Position numbers and translations under genes: made by a program. Of a stretch of 64,000 bases of DNA, positions 1-12,200 are shown in pieces. The notes under the pieces are model-generated. The model was not told the DNA's origin. It ran no database searches and saw only the letters and a list, made by a program, of their open reading frames with translations. Source of the stretch: Pisolithus tinctorius (taxonomy: Eukaryota; Basidiomycota; Agaricomycetes; Boletales; Pisolithaceae); NCBI GenBank assembly GCA_024663395.1, contig JANFAH010000016.1, forward strand, positions 1,116,001 through 1,180,000. Reading direction: 5' to 3'. The stretch's first letter is position 1, and every line of letters starts with the position of its first letter.

Positions 1-1618
1 CTCATTGGCGAGAATGCCAAACCAACAGCAATCCAGGCTCTTTCTTTGAAACATCTCATCAAGCAGCGCAACTCGGATTCGGGGTGGATAGAATGCTTAC
101 TTGCGAGTGAGACCGGGTCAGGGAAGTCGATAGCGTATTTGCTTCCACTCCTTCAGGACTTGAAGCGCACCGAACTCGAGAGTCAAGCTTCTTCGCGGAA
201 ATCATCGAGACCACTCAATCCTCGTGCTTTGGTCCTGGCGCCGACTCATGAGCTTTCGCGACAATTAGCAGGTTTTGCCAAAAAGCTTTCGCATATTGTC
301 AAACTACGTGTCATGTGCGCGTCGAGGGCAAATGTGCCTAGCACAGCTAAGGAAAAAGGGACCGCATCGAAGATGAAAAGGCTGATGGAGGGAGTAGACC
401 ACAACGATGGCGCAGAGATCTTCATTCCCGGTAATGGGCGCGCATCTCGGCCGGTCGATTTACTGGTAGGTACCCCAATGAAAATGCTGGAGTTGGAAAG
501 GGGTAGGGGATGGAACTGGGAGCAGCGCGCGCGCGAACGTGCATTGCGCATTAATACCAAGGATGGTGTAGCAGGACAAGGGCTCGCTCCAGGAAGCATC
601 TGCTGTCGATTTGGGACGGAAGTTCTGGGTCGACGAGCCCGAAATGGGACTGGAAAATGTGGAGTGGGTGATAGTCGACGAAGCGGACGTGTTATTTGGT
701 GTGTTGTGTTCTGGCTTCTTACCATGCAGTAGGTTCAAATGCTGATTTATTCGCATCCATTGCGTAGACCCTGACTTCCAAGAATCCACCCGCATGCTGC
801 TCGCAGACATAGCTGCGGCACGCGGTTATCCTGTCCCCGTAACGCCAGCACACATGCTGGCCCCTCAAGACACACAACAAAAGGCGGAAATCACGGCTCA
901 GCCGATATCCTACCCTTTCAATTTCCTCCTTACCAGTGCAACGATCCCAAACTCCCTAAGCAACTACCTCGCAACTTACCATCCTACACTGACACGGCTT
1001 GCTTCCCCTCATCTACATCATCTACCTCTTACTCTCCGTACGGAACATGCTTCCTGGACTGGTGGAAACAAAGATGTGGATATCGAACGTCGCATTCGCC
1101 GCGTATGGGCGGAAGACGCACTTGTTCACGCCAAGACAACCCTTGGAGGCCCCCGTCCAGTTAAGCTTTCTAAAGTCATCGTTTTCTGTAACAAAAGGCG
1201 CAAGGTTGAAGAACTCGGCGCTTTCCTTGACGGTCGTGGCATCAAATGCGTTGCGCTCACTGGCAACGCAGATGGTCGACAGCGCGGTTCTAATCACCAC
1301 TTAGATGGTTTCTTGAAGCAGAGCTCGCCCACTTCTTCGACTGATGTTGCCGTACCTCCCCTGTCGTCAGATCCAGCAGTTACGCCTCACGTTCTAGTGA
1401 CTACGTCATTGCTTTCACGGGGACTTGACTTCCACCCTGACATCAAGCATGTCTTTATTGTGGACGAACCTCGGAATATGATCGACTTTTTGCACCGCGC
1501 TGGTAGAGCCGGGCGGGCGGGCGAGGTGGGAAAGGTCGTCGTGTTTGGGCGTTCCAAAGGACGGGGCAGCGGTCGAGCCGTGGAGGTGCGAAAGAGGATT
1601 GGGGCATTTGTAGCCTGA
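1..1618 (+). CDS. MRH4: MRH4-like mitochondrial DEAD-box RNA helicase (5' end outside window)
   Basis: ATP-dependent RNA helicase of superfamily 2; MRH4 proteins act in mitochondrial ribosome assembly (family knowledge). In order I see a Q-motif-like AKPTAIQA at the window edge, Walker A ASETGSGKS, motif Ia PTHELSRQL, motif Ib GTPMKML, VDEAD, SAT, motif IV VIVFCNKRRK, motif V TTSLLSRGLDF and motif VI HRAGRAGRAG. The frame is open from base 1, so the N-terminus with any mitochondrial presequence lies upstream. An intron at 699-767 (GT..TAG) joins VDEADVLF to DPDFQEST in frame. A second break lies between about 500 and 622, where the frame changes just before FWVDEPEMGLENVEW. GT-AG at 568-622 is a possible but weak intron; a one-base indel is the alternative. 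The stop is TGA at 1616-1618. Helicase identity is certain; the MRH4 assignment is likely. Confidence 0.75.
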
Positions 1619-2295
1619 GTTGTTGCGCAGACTTCTTATGCATAATCACGCCCAGCTCACCTCATTCTAATCTCACCGTGCTTACAGTGGTTCTTAGTCG
1701 AGTTTGTTTTCAGAGAAGATTGCTGCCGGACATCAGGGTTGCACGCGGATGCGCCCCCAGATATCCAATGTTTGTAATCACATATAATCCTTTGCAAGAT
1801 GCTCACGATATGACTATCGGCCGCAAGTTCTAATCATCCGAGTATGGTATTTATTTGTTTTAACAGATCTCAGCCACCAGTCTACTTTCGAGCATGAGTC
1901 CTCACGCCTGAAGTGAGTACGTACCTGATCCGCTGATGTGCATGCGCGCTGCAGATGTAGCGGGGCGTCGCGTTCACGATGTACAAATGAGAAAATGTTG
2001 CGTTGTGGACACGTCTTGGCGGTGGTTATAACATCTAACCTTACTCTTGAGTTTCACAACAAGCGCTCAGCGCTCGTTCTTCAATTCTGAAAGTCACGAT
2101 CATGGCAAGTCTACTGTGCTCGCACGCTCGCGGGTAACCAGACTCCTGACAATTGGCCGACGCTTATCGAACAATAACGTACATACCTACGGATCCCCTG
2201 CACTACAAAAGCAAAACATTGGAGTAAGCTTACAACAAGCATATGGCTAATCCTACACATTTGAGGCATCGATGAGAAGTGCCACTGCATACCGG
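1619..2295. other. Convergent intergenic region
   Basis: This lies between the 3' ends of the helicase (+) and the giant minus-strand gene, so it should hold the 3' UTRs of both. Short open frames are present but have no recognisable motif, no plausible ATG context and no splice-supported extension. I see no tRNA, repeat or transposon signature. Confidence 0.6.
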
Positions 2296-2610
2296 TCAGC
2301 GGTCTTCGAAGTCCTCCTGCTTCAACAACCGTCCATTTAGAATTTTTCCCATGTGGGTCATCGCGAAGTTCGTCCCCCTCCGACGCAGGTTAATGATATG
2401 CCTGAGGAAAGCAAGTGGAGACTTCCGGAAAGAGCCAGCCGATTGTGCTTCCAGGGGGCGATGCTCAGGAGCTATGAATCCATCGCTCTGGACCTTCAAA
2501 TTCTCTTCACCAACCAGATCGTCGGCATAGATGCAAAGAAAGCGACAAAGACGAATATATGTGTCGTAGTCCCGTAGGTATAGCTGTCCAGCGAACAAGT
2601 TTACTTGGTC
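2296..2610 (-). pseudogene. Severed C-terminal end of the DUF3638-family giant gene
   Basis: These are the last 104 codons and stop (TGA at 2298-2296) of the gene whose main body is at 9211-18451. The frame is open and reads IDQVNLFAGQLYLRD and onward to LLKQEDFEDR. IDQVN occurs again, in the same frame, at 9210 on the far side of the LINE, because the 14-bp target duplication carries it. Removing the LINE and one duplication copy gives an uninterrupted reading frame. In the present arrangement this segment has no promoter or start of its own and is cut off from its gene. Confidence 0.9.
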
Positions 2611-2815
2611 AATCGCTCCTTGACTCCGCTCCAAGTGGCACCCCGACTAGGACCCCGAAAAAACTTTTCGCCCTCGTCACGCCAGCCCTAGCAGCAGAGG
2701 CCCGTCGCAGGCACCAGCGACGTATAGTAGCGTTCTTCAGGATTACAGCCCTAGAGCACCCTACCTAACTCCCCCACCCACATAGTCAGTAAGCCCACGG
2801 TACACTCGACGTCCC

Positions 2816-4679
2816 ATGACCACGACAGGACGAACGTCCTTGAGGTCAGGCTCCCACGCCACGTCAGGTCCACCGCCGGGACCCCGTACGTCGGGTGTGG
2901 CTCCACCCAGCAAAATCACAAGAAGCAGCGGAATACCACTCGAAGATATCGTCAACGACCCAGATGCGGAAATCAAAGATGTGGAAGCAGCAAGAACCCT
3001 CCTAGACCAAGCGTACACGATCCACGGAGAACCAGCAACGCCAGAGCATATCTCACAGGCGCTCTTCTATATATCGCAAGCCAAAGGCGTCAACAACACA
3101 CTACGATCAATCATACGTGCCACGGCATTCCTCGTCAGAGAACTCACGGTACCAGGCCTTGGCCGACTCCATCACCAGGGCAGTCGCAGATAAACTAGAT
3201 AGCACGGTACTGATCGCAATCTCCCCTCATGTAGGAAGGGTACTAGCAGCTGCCGACAACCTAGAGAAGATCAACGAGAAAGCCAACGAAAATGCCCAAC
3301 TGCTCAACGCCAGGATCACCGAGTCCCTCGATCAGCCACCCAGTGCCCCCACCCGTTCAAGCATCGACCATCTAGAAGGCAAAGTACAAAACCTCGCCGA
3401 CGACGTAGGAACAGTCAAATCAGCACTAGAAGAAGTAAAAAACCTCCTCAAGTCCAACACCTCCCCAGCTCCCTTCCCCACGTCCTACAGGGACGCCCTC
3501 ACGTCGGCAACAGCCAATCCGAACCAAATTCCGTTAGGAACCCGCCCCACCTCAGAGCACGCCAGGGCCCACGCGGCCATAAAAGAAAGGCAAATACTAA
3601 TAGAACTCAACAGCGATCACCCGCTCCTCAACGACACAACTAGAAGAGAAACGTCCGTCGACCTCATCAAACAAGCTATCGACACAGTCGACCGCGTGGA
3701 CGGCCCAGGCCTCCAACTCAAGTCCATCGCCCGTCTACGCAACAATTGCATCCTACTAGAGCTCAACAGCCAGGAGTCCGCAGCGTGGATCAAAGATACG
3801 CCAAGCAGAACCACATTCCTGGAGAAACTAGGAGGAACGGCCACGATCAAAGACAGGCAGTACGGTATAGTCATCCCCTTCCTCCCCATCACCACCGAGC
3901 TAGACAACCCCGGTATCCTACGTGAAATGGAAAACGAGAACAACATCCCGACTGGATCGATATCACGCGTCAAATGGATCAAGGACCCCGCCAAACGCTC
4001 ACCCACTCAGAAAGTAGCTCACGCCCTCGCCTTCATCACCACACCCGAAACAGCCAACCGCCTCCTAAGAGATGGCCTTTATTGGGGGCTAGACAGACTC
4101 CGCCCATACAAAGACAAAAGGGAACCAGTCCGGTGCCTCAAATGTCAACGGATAGGCCACCTGGCGAAGGATTGCAAACAAACCGAAGACACCTGCGGCC
4201 TATGCGCCCAACCACATCGCACGCAAGGATGCAACTCCCTCACAGCCTTCTGCATTAACTGCCAGAACGACACCCACCCCAGCAACGACAGACAATGCCC
4301 GGACTTCATCAGACGCTGCAACGCGCTACACGACCATACCCCGGAGAACAGAATGCCATATTTCCCAACAACGGATGAATGGACACAAGTAGAACTACCT
4401 CCACGCTCCCTAGACCCCATCAAACGGACCAGACCACCGCCGAACCAACTCGCCGCCCAGGGACAGCTAAGACAGCTAACCCTAGGCGAGGCCATGAACG
4501 TTCGTACTCAAGCCCCCAAGCGCGGTCGGCACAACATGATACGAGGGGGCAGAGGAGGCCCACCCCCTCGTGCCCAAGCCTTACTCCACCCCCTACCTCC
4601 CCGCCCCAGCTCTCAGCCCACCCTGACGATACCCTCGCTAGCAGAATCACTCCCCAACCCTACCCCCAATGATGCATGA
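2816..4679 (+). pseudogene. LINE ORF1: gag-like nucleic-acid-binding protein, one frameshift
   Basis: RNA-binding chaperone protein of the LINE ribonucleoprotein. It starts at ATG 2816. A single one-base frameshift near 3150 separates the first part (ends near FLVRELT) from the remainder (continues RYQALADSITRAVAD). The middle is helical and charged. Three tandem zinc knuckles lie at about 4134-4310: CLKCQRIGHLAKDC (CX2CX4HX4C), CGLCAQPHRTQGC and CINCQNDTHPSNDRQC. This triple arrangement is characteristic of LINE ORF1 proteins of the R1/jockey/Tad type. The tail is Pro/Arg-rich. The stop TGA at 4677-4679 lies within ATGATGCATGA, which also contains the ORF2 starts, a layout that permits termination-reinitiation. 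Confidence 0.85.
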
Positions 4680-7600
4680 AAACCACACACAAGACAACGC
4701 AATAACTAAACTACGCATCTGGCAACAAAACCTTAATACGTCACACATAGCCCTACACTCATTAATCAACAGCCAAATAGCGGAAGAATGGGACATAATC
4801 GCGCTACAAGAACCACCGATCGACCAACTCGGCAACACCAGAGCAAACTCCCGCTGGAGAGTAGCGTACCCGACGAAGAAACTGGCACAGGGCGCAAAAC
4901 CCCGAGCGGTAACCCTGATAAATTCAAAGATTAGCACTAACACCTGGGAGCAGGTCGACTTCCCGTCGGCGGACGTGGTGATCATAAGGATAAGAACGAC
5001 GAAAGGGACGTACACACTGTTCAACGTGTACAACGATTGCAAGCACGACCGTACGGTGGAGGGAATGGGATCTTTCCTAGCAGAAAACATAAGAGACATC
5101 AGAAAGGAGGACAACGATGGCATGATCTGGATAGGAGACTTTAACAGACACCACCCCATGTGGGACGAAGAACATAATCACCACCTGTTCACGGCCTCCG
5201 CAATCGAGTCAGCGCACAAACTGCTGAGCTGGTGGCGGACTACGGCATGGTCCAAGCCCTGCCCAAGGGTACGCCCACGCTCCAGTCCTCCTCGTCCGGA
5301 AATTGGACACGCCCGGACAACGTTTTTTGCACGGAATCAATACTAGCGGACCTACTCAAGTGCGACACCAGCCCAGAGGACCGTGGCCCCAACACCGACC
5401 ACCTCCCGATACTGACCCTAATAGACACGACCCTCGCCCCCTCGTCGACACCCCCGCTCCGCAACTTCAGGGAGATCGACTGGAAAAAGTTCAACAAAAT
5501 CGCTCAAAGCCGAACTGGCGAAGATAGGTCCCCCAACGGCTATCGTCAGCGAGCCTGAGTTCCAGAGAACGGCTAGAGGCGTAGAGGAAGCCCTGCGCAG
5601 GACCATGGAGAAAGAAGTCCCGAGGACACGCCCGCACCCTCACAGGAAAAGATGGTGGACGAAGGAGCTGACAACGATGCGCAACAAGCTAAAAACGCTA
5701 AGTAAAGCATCATACACCTTTCGTGCAATACGCGATCACCCCAGTCACAGCCATCGCAGAATGAAAGCCAGGGAGTACGACAAAACCATTCGTTCAGCAA
5801 AAAAGAATCACTGAGGGACTGGCTCGAGGAGGCAAACAGCGACGACTTATGGATAGCAAACAGATACCTGTCCAACCCCTACGGAGACGGCAGCAAAGCC
5901 CGTGTGTCAACACTCAAGAAACTAGACGACAATGGAGTCGCGTCCATGCTCAACGCCAACGAAGACAAGAGCCAAGCCTTCGCGACCGCACTCTTCCCCC
6001 CCCCCCCACCCCAGTCCTCGGTACCACAAGACTACAGGTACCCGGTGCCAGAGGCACAGTGGTCGACCATCACAAATGATCAACTCGCACGCACGATCAA
6101 AGACCTCAGCCCATACAAGGCCCCAGGGCCGGATGGAGTACCGAACATCGTCTTTCAAAAATCTCCCGCTCTGTCAAGTTACTTACTACATCTTTTCAAC
6201 GCAGTATTCATGCTGAAGACCTACTACAACCCCTGGAGGGAATCAACAACGGTAATCCTCCGCAAGCCCGGAAAGGCAGACTACACCACGCCGAAGGCCT
6301 ATCGCCCTATCGCGCTTCTCAACACCACTGCAAAACTCCTATCAGCAATCGTAGCAGAAAATACAACCTATATCCTCGAAAAACACCAGTTACTCCCGGG
6401 TACACACTTCGGTGGCAGGCCGGGACGTTCGACTGAAGACTCGCTAATATTACTAGAGTCCACGATACGACACGCATGGAGACAAAAGCAAGTGGTCTCC
6501 GCACTCTTCCTCGACATAGAAGGGGCGTTCCCGAACGCCGTCACAGACCGATTACTACACAACATGAGGAAGCGAAGCCTACCCACGGAGATCGTGGACT
6601 ACACAGGACGGCTACTCTCCAATAGAAAACCAAGATACGCTTCGACGACTACGAATCCGACTGGTTCGAATCAACAACGGCATAGGACAAGGAGACCCGC
6701 TATCAATGATCCTATACGTAATCTACAGCTCGGACCTAGTGGACACAGCCAAAGGTAAAAACGAACTAACGCTAGCCTTTGTAGACGACACCGCCTTCAT
6801 AGCTATTGGCAAAACCTTTGCAGCAACCCACGCCGTCCTGCGTGACATGATGGAACGAGAAGACGGCGCCTACGCCTGGTCAAAGGACCACAATTCGCGT
6901 TTCGAAACCAGCAAATTCGCACTGATGGACTTCACGCTCAACCGTAACAAACCCAGACCACCGCTAACGCTAAGAGGTACCACTATAAATCCATCAAGTA
7001 CTCACAAATTCCTAGGTGTAATGCTGGACCAAGAACTAAGATGGAAAACACAAGCAGCACAAGCCTTAGAAAAAGGCACAAAGCAGGCCCTTCTACTCCG
7101 AAGGCTCTCCGCGACCTCGTGGGGCATCCCCATGAAACTAATGCGCCAACTCTACCAGGCAGTTGTCGTACCGAAAGTAACCTACGCCGCATCGGTGTGG
7201 CTACGCCCCTCCTACACTGGGGATCTCTCCTCTAGGTCGCGGGGCTCGAAAGGAGTAACAGCGCGCATCACCACGATCCAAAGAACGGCTATACTAGCAG
7301 CCACAGGCGCCATGAGTACCACGCCCACGGACGCCCTACTAGCGCATGCACACATCCTCCCAGCCCCCCAACTCGTTCAACACACGCTATACAGAGCGTC
7401 CCTACGACTGGCGTCACTGCCAAACACGCACCCTCTACATCAGCATATCAATAGAGCAGCAAAAAGAAACGTAAAAAGACACCGCATGGCACTACATCGC
7501 CTCTTTCACGACCTAGAAGTCAACCCAAGAACCGTCGAAGAAATCCGCCCATGCCTACTGCCCCAAGCGCCCTCCCCACGCACGCGATCGTTATAGCCCC

Positions 7601-8606
7601 AAACAAAAAGGAAGCAGTCAAGAGCTTCGCAAAGATCCAAAACCGGACCCTGGTGTTCACAGACGGGTCGTGCACAAGTGAGGGGGTCGGCGCAGCAGCC
7701 GTATTGTACGTGGACTATCAACACCTCGCCACACTACGCTACCGACTAGGTAGCGCGTCGGAGCACACAGTTTTCGAAGTGGAAGCAACAGCCCTACTCC
7801 TAGCAGCCCACCTCCTGACCTCTAACACCGAAGCGACCTTCCCAGCATCGATACTCGCCGACAACCAAGCAGTCATACGATCCAGTGAGCGACCGTCAGC
7901 CAAACCCGGGCATTATCTACTCATGCACTTTAGATCAATGATACAAGACTTACGCAAAAGCGATCGCTTGTCAAGAAAAGACATCACGCTGCAATGGATA
8001 GCCGGGCACATGGAAATAGAAGGAAACGAACTAGCGGACAGAGAAGCAAAACTAGCAGCAAAAAGAGACGAACCTACCAGCCCACCAGAAGCACTCCCAC
8101 CCGCACTAGCAGAACGCCTACCCCTCAGTGTATCTACCATGAAACAAACCCACGCTGCCAAACTGAAAGTCCTCTGGAACAATGAATGGCGGGGATCCCC
8201 TCGTTACAGCAGGATATCGCGCATAGACCCCCTCCTACCCGGTAACACCTTCGTGAAACTAACCGCTTCGCTCCCCAAAAGACAGTCAGGCCTGTACATC
8301 CAGCTACGCACAGGCCATATCCCGCTCAACAAACACTTACACCGCTTCAAGCGCAGCGACACACCTATGTGCCTGCAGTGCGGTGAAACCACCCTGGAAG
8401 ACGCCCACCACTTCCTATTCCAATGCCCCAGATATGACAGGGAGAGACACATCCTCCGCAACGCCCTCGGCAGGGACGCCAGCTCGCTATCTTACATTCT
8501 ATCAAACGCAAAAGCGCAACCCCATCTCCTCAAATACGTGACAAGTACGAAACGACTACAGGAGACATTCGGTGAGGTATTCAAAAGCAAACGAGACACC
8601 AGTTAA
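4669..8606 (+). pseudogene. LINE ORF2: endonuclease-reverse transcriptase-RNase H, multiply frameshifted
   Basis: This would encode the enzyme for target-primed reverse transcription. The N-terminal endonuclease includes IIALQEPPI, WIGDFNRHHPMW and, after a one-base shift near 5225, NWTRPDNVFC and NTDHLPILT (catalytic TDH). Further shifts lie near 5515 and 5810. RT follows: YKAPGPDGVPN, YRPIALLNTTAKL, FLDIEGAFPN, another break near 6640, then GIGQGDPLS and FVDD at about 6780. A break near 7555 precedes RNase H: FTDGSCT, the Glu in VEATALL, LADNQA and GHMEIEGNELAD. A C-terminal CLQCGETTLEDAHHFLFQC zinc motif is usual for this clade. About six one-base indels make it non-functional as read. Domain order is complete and length is normal. 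Confidence 0.88.
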
Positions 8607-9167
8607 AGCCCTAGCACAGATAAAAGAAGCTACCCAGCCGAGCGTACCCATCCCACACATCACCACACCACCGTATACAGCCACGACACCCACGTCCCCA
8701 TCCCCCCATACGACCGACTCACACACGTCCCCAGCCCCACACCCCATCGGTCCCAACAGACCCCAAACCCATCAGCTAAAAAAGCTGCACCCGTTCTCAA
8801 AGCTCCCCAATCAACTCACCCCATCACTACACCACCACCGCTCCAAAATGCAGCCTCCACAAAGCAGCCTTCAACCAACAGAGCTAAAGAACGTGTCACC
8901 TTCTCTATCAGCTCGCCCAAACGGCAGCCGAATTAGTGTAGATTCAGATTAGCGTCTAGAGAAGTCTTAAGCCTACCCACTCCAAGGCAGAGTGTCTAAA
9001 ACGGCCGGCGGGAACGGCGGACTGGTGGAGGGCCAAAGGCCCTGCCACCAGGGCATTCACTCGCTTGTGGGATCAGGCAGGCCACAGGGGCCGCACTAGA
9101 TAAGCTAAATACCGCGCCTGTATAGTGCAACATAGGGTCACTAGACTCTCAAGCACTTAAAGCAAAG

Positions 9168-9198
<31 letters not shown>
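8607..9198 (+). other. LINE 3' UTR and poly-A tail
   Basis: Non-coding end of the LINE. The first part is C-rich and still open in places but without domain similarity. The A-run at 9168-9198 (31 A, the last two shared with the target duplication) is not preceded by a canonical AATAAA. Confidence 0.8.
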
Positions 9199-9202
<4 letters not shown>

Positions 9203-12200
9203 ACTTGGTCGATGAGTGAAGTGGACAAAACCCAGTCAGGGCGAGCAGAAGGAATTGTGTACAGGCGCAGGTCGTCACATGGACGCATTCTCGCCTGAGT
9301 TCGTGGCGTGTAGATGTGAAGGGAAACGGATCCGCTGTTTCTGATTTCCGGTAACAGTTCGTTTACCTCGAATGGGCTAAGGATGACGAGAGTGGGCTTT
9401 CCATTTGACTGGCTTGAGAGTATCCAGTTAACTGGGCGGAGGTATTCACCAACATTCACCTGTGTCCGTTCCTCCACCACACTACAGTAGTCAGAAGTCG
9501 CGAGGATGTGTTGGGACCACACGTTCTTTTTTTGAGCAGGTGTTGTGGTATCGCGGAATGAATTAAACATGGGAATGAAGGCTTGCGAACGGGAAATAAT
9601 CATTCCCGTGCGCGCGAAATGACGGACATCTGCGGGGACCTGATGCCTTGCAGGGGTCGCTGGCGGGGGTCGCTCTATTTGCGTTTCGCGTTCCATTTCA
9701 TGAACGATTTCCCGTTCCTGTTCCTCGTTCATACTAGAAACGGTCGAGGAGGAAACGCCAAGCATTTGGCACTGTTGATCGATTGCCGGAATGGGCGGTC
9801 TTGATTGCACCCCAGGACTGGATGGCACATACAGCTCTTCCAGGGTTTTCGCATCTGGCTGACGCCAGGTCACGGCGAGTTTTTGGGCAGTTATCTTGCC
9901 GCTGCAGAACTCCGACCATGCACGGTACCGGAAAGCGTGGTCTCTTCCCTGCTGGGCCCAGTAGGGAGCGCTGTTCTGGATCTCCGTGCACGTTTCGCCC
10001 ATGGCCCACAACAAGATGTCCGATGGATGTATCGTGTCTCCATCGCTCCTTCTAGCCGCGTCGCGGATATTCCTGTCTACGTCCAGAGGAGCGAAAAATA
10101 TCACAGAGTGACCATGTCCAAGTTTACGCATGCGCATACACCCTACCATCAAGTTCAGTGACACTGCTCATCAACCGATCCTATAGCCATACCTTGAGTC
10201 AGGCGGTCTTTGGAAACTTTGGGCCCTAAAGTGACTGCTGCACGGAACCCGATCGGAAACTTGATGTCAGTGCCTCGCGTATGTGCATCATCGAGATATA
10301 CAATGCACTCGTCCAGGCGACTTGCATATGGTGACTCTAAAAATGATTGTGTGGATCCATCACGTGAAAGCACGGTCAGATCGTCGTCGTCATTGAAGTA
10401 GATGGCAGCAAGCGCATCAGGTTTCAGCTCCAGCCAGAGTGCTGCGAATTCATTGTTTTTCAGTTCCAGGACCTGGGCACCGACGTCCAATATCACGCGA
10501 ACTTCTGGTATTTGTTCCACTACAAGCGCAAGGAATGCACTAGCTGTTCGTCGCCGGCCATCTGGCCACGACGTTTGCACGTATGCGTCGTTCTCGTGCC
10601 TCATGAGGTAGGAGAGAACTTTCGCATTGGTAGCACGTTGGTGATGAAGATCCCGCTGTACGATGGAAGTCGGTAGCAAATAGCGTGCATCGTTTGTCCC
10701 GGAAAATCCTAACGAACATGAATTATGAGAGTTTGCGGCTGTTGTGCACTTACCAGTGGTAACGTGCTCCCGCTCCTCTGCAAGGTCCCACCCACAGCTA
10801 GACAGCTTCGAAGGAAACTCCTTGGCCTCCTTTGGAAAGACAACTTGCGAGAGATAAAAGTCTACCGTTGATTGATTGTGCGAGAATAGAGGGACAAGGT
10901 ACTGATTCCACTGGTCCAAAGACTGAGTGTTAATGCCACTGATTTGACAGAGGTCCTCGGGAACTTCAAGGCAATTGCGGACCCATGATTCGTATTCCTG
11001 TTCCGGGTTATCTAGTGTCAGGAGGCGCTCGAAGCATAACATCAGCTGCTCCCGACCCAGTCCACCGTAGTAATACGAGAGACAGGTGAGCACTATGGCA
11101 ATGTCCGGATGACCGAATTCTGCTCTCGGAGCTGGGACGTCCTTCGCACGATAAGGGACGGCAAGCATGGTCCGCGAAGGTGCGAGTCCGTAGCCGACGC
11201 GCCATCGTCGCTCCGTGAGAGCAAATAACAAGATTCCAGATGCTAGAAGTCCGCGTAAATGTAGCAAAGTCATCCACATGGCGGTGCCTCCACAGTAGTC
11301 CCGTGTTACTTGGACTTCAGAGCAGGCAACGTCCATGTGGGTGATGAAGTGGCGAATTGCGGTTCTCTCGATACCGCGCACCCCACTGAAGTTGAGTAGC
11401 TGCCCGTCGATGACATCTTGAGCAATCCTGGAAATCAGCTCGTTGCCCGCCTCTTGATGAAGAATACGAATATGAGGAAAAGCTCCACCCCGACGGTGAC
11501 ATGGTTCACATTCCACACCAAACGGGAAATCCGCGTGGAGCGCAGGGGCATGTTTCTTCACCAGATGGAGTATCTGTTGTGTGGTCGACCACCGAGTGGG
11601 AGAGCCCTCCAGAGGTTTCTGTGAACCAATAGCATAGATCAGCTGATTTCGCACATGCAGGATCTCATCACTTTCATCAAGGATATCCCGAGCGTGTGAA
11701 TGAAGCCACCGCTGAGTCTGCAATAGTGGCTCCGCAATACCCGTAGTATCATCTAGCTGCTTCTCAACGCTCAACAGTTTGAAAGACAAGATGTGTTCGG
11801 GTTGCACGACGAGGATGCCGCGTTCGCGCATACATTGCTCCAAGATTTCCTGGACTACTCTAGCTCCGGACCCGTCAATCTGCAAGGATCTTGAAAACGG
11901 TAAATAAAAGATTCGTCGGTTGACGAGTCCACCAAGTCGATTTACTAATAGATGGAACATTTGGGAAGCGAGGGCTTTCGGGACCACTACTCGCATGAGT
12001 TGGTTTCCGTCGGCGAGTACCGAGGCAGCTGCTGGTACGATTACCGAGGATTTCCCTTCACCCATATTCAATTGCAGAACGGTGTTCTGACCGGAATGAG
12101 GAGCTATCATTTCCAGCGCAACATCTGCTTGGACGCGACGGAGGAGGAAATCTCCGTCCAGCTGAGCCGGGAATGGAGGGACTGAATAAGCTTTACATAG

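Larger units (their letters stand above)
2611..9196 (+). mobile_element. Tad1-like LINE (APE-RT-RNase H) with poly-A tail and 14-bp target duplication
   Basis: Non-LTR retrotransposon in the + orientation. It has a 5' UTR (2611-2815), a gag-like ORF1, an ORF2 with apurinic-type endonuclease, reverse transcriptase and RNase H, a 3' UTR and an A-run at 9168-9198. The target duplication aagtttacttggtc is perfect at 2597-2610 and 9197-9210; the last two A of the tail are shared with it. ORF1-ORF2 with RNase H after RT is typical of the fungal Tad clade (family knowledge). CpG content is normal, unlike the older elements further right, which together with the perfect duplication suggests recent insertion. 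Both ORFs nevertheless contain several one-base frameshifts, so this copy is probably not autonomous. Confidence 0.93.

Noticed and set aside
9583..10161. Plus-strand open frames opposite the giant gene
   Set aside because: They lie opposite well-supported exons, lack motifs and do not extend through the introns.
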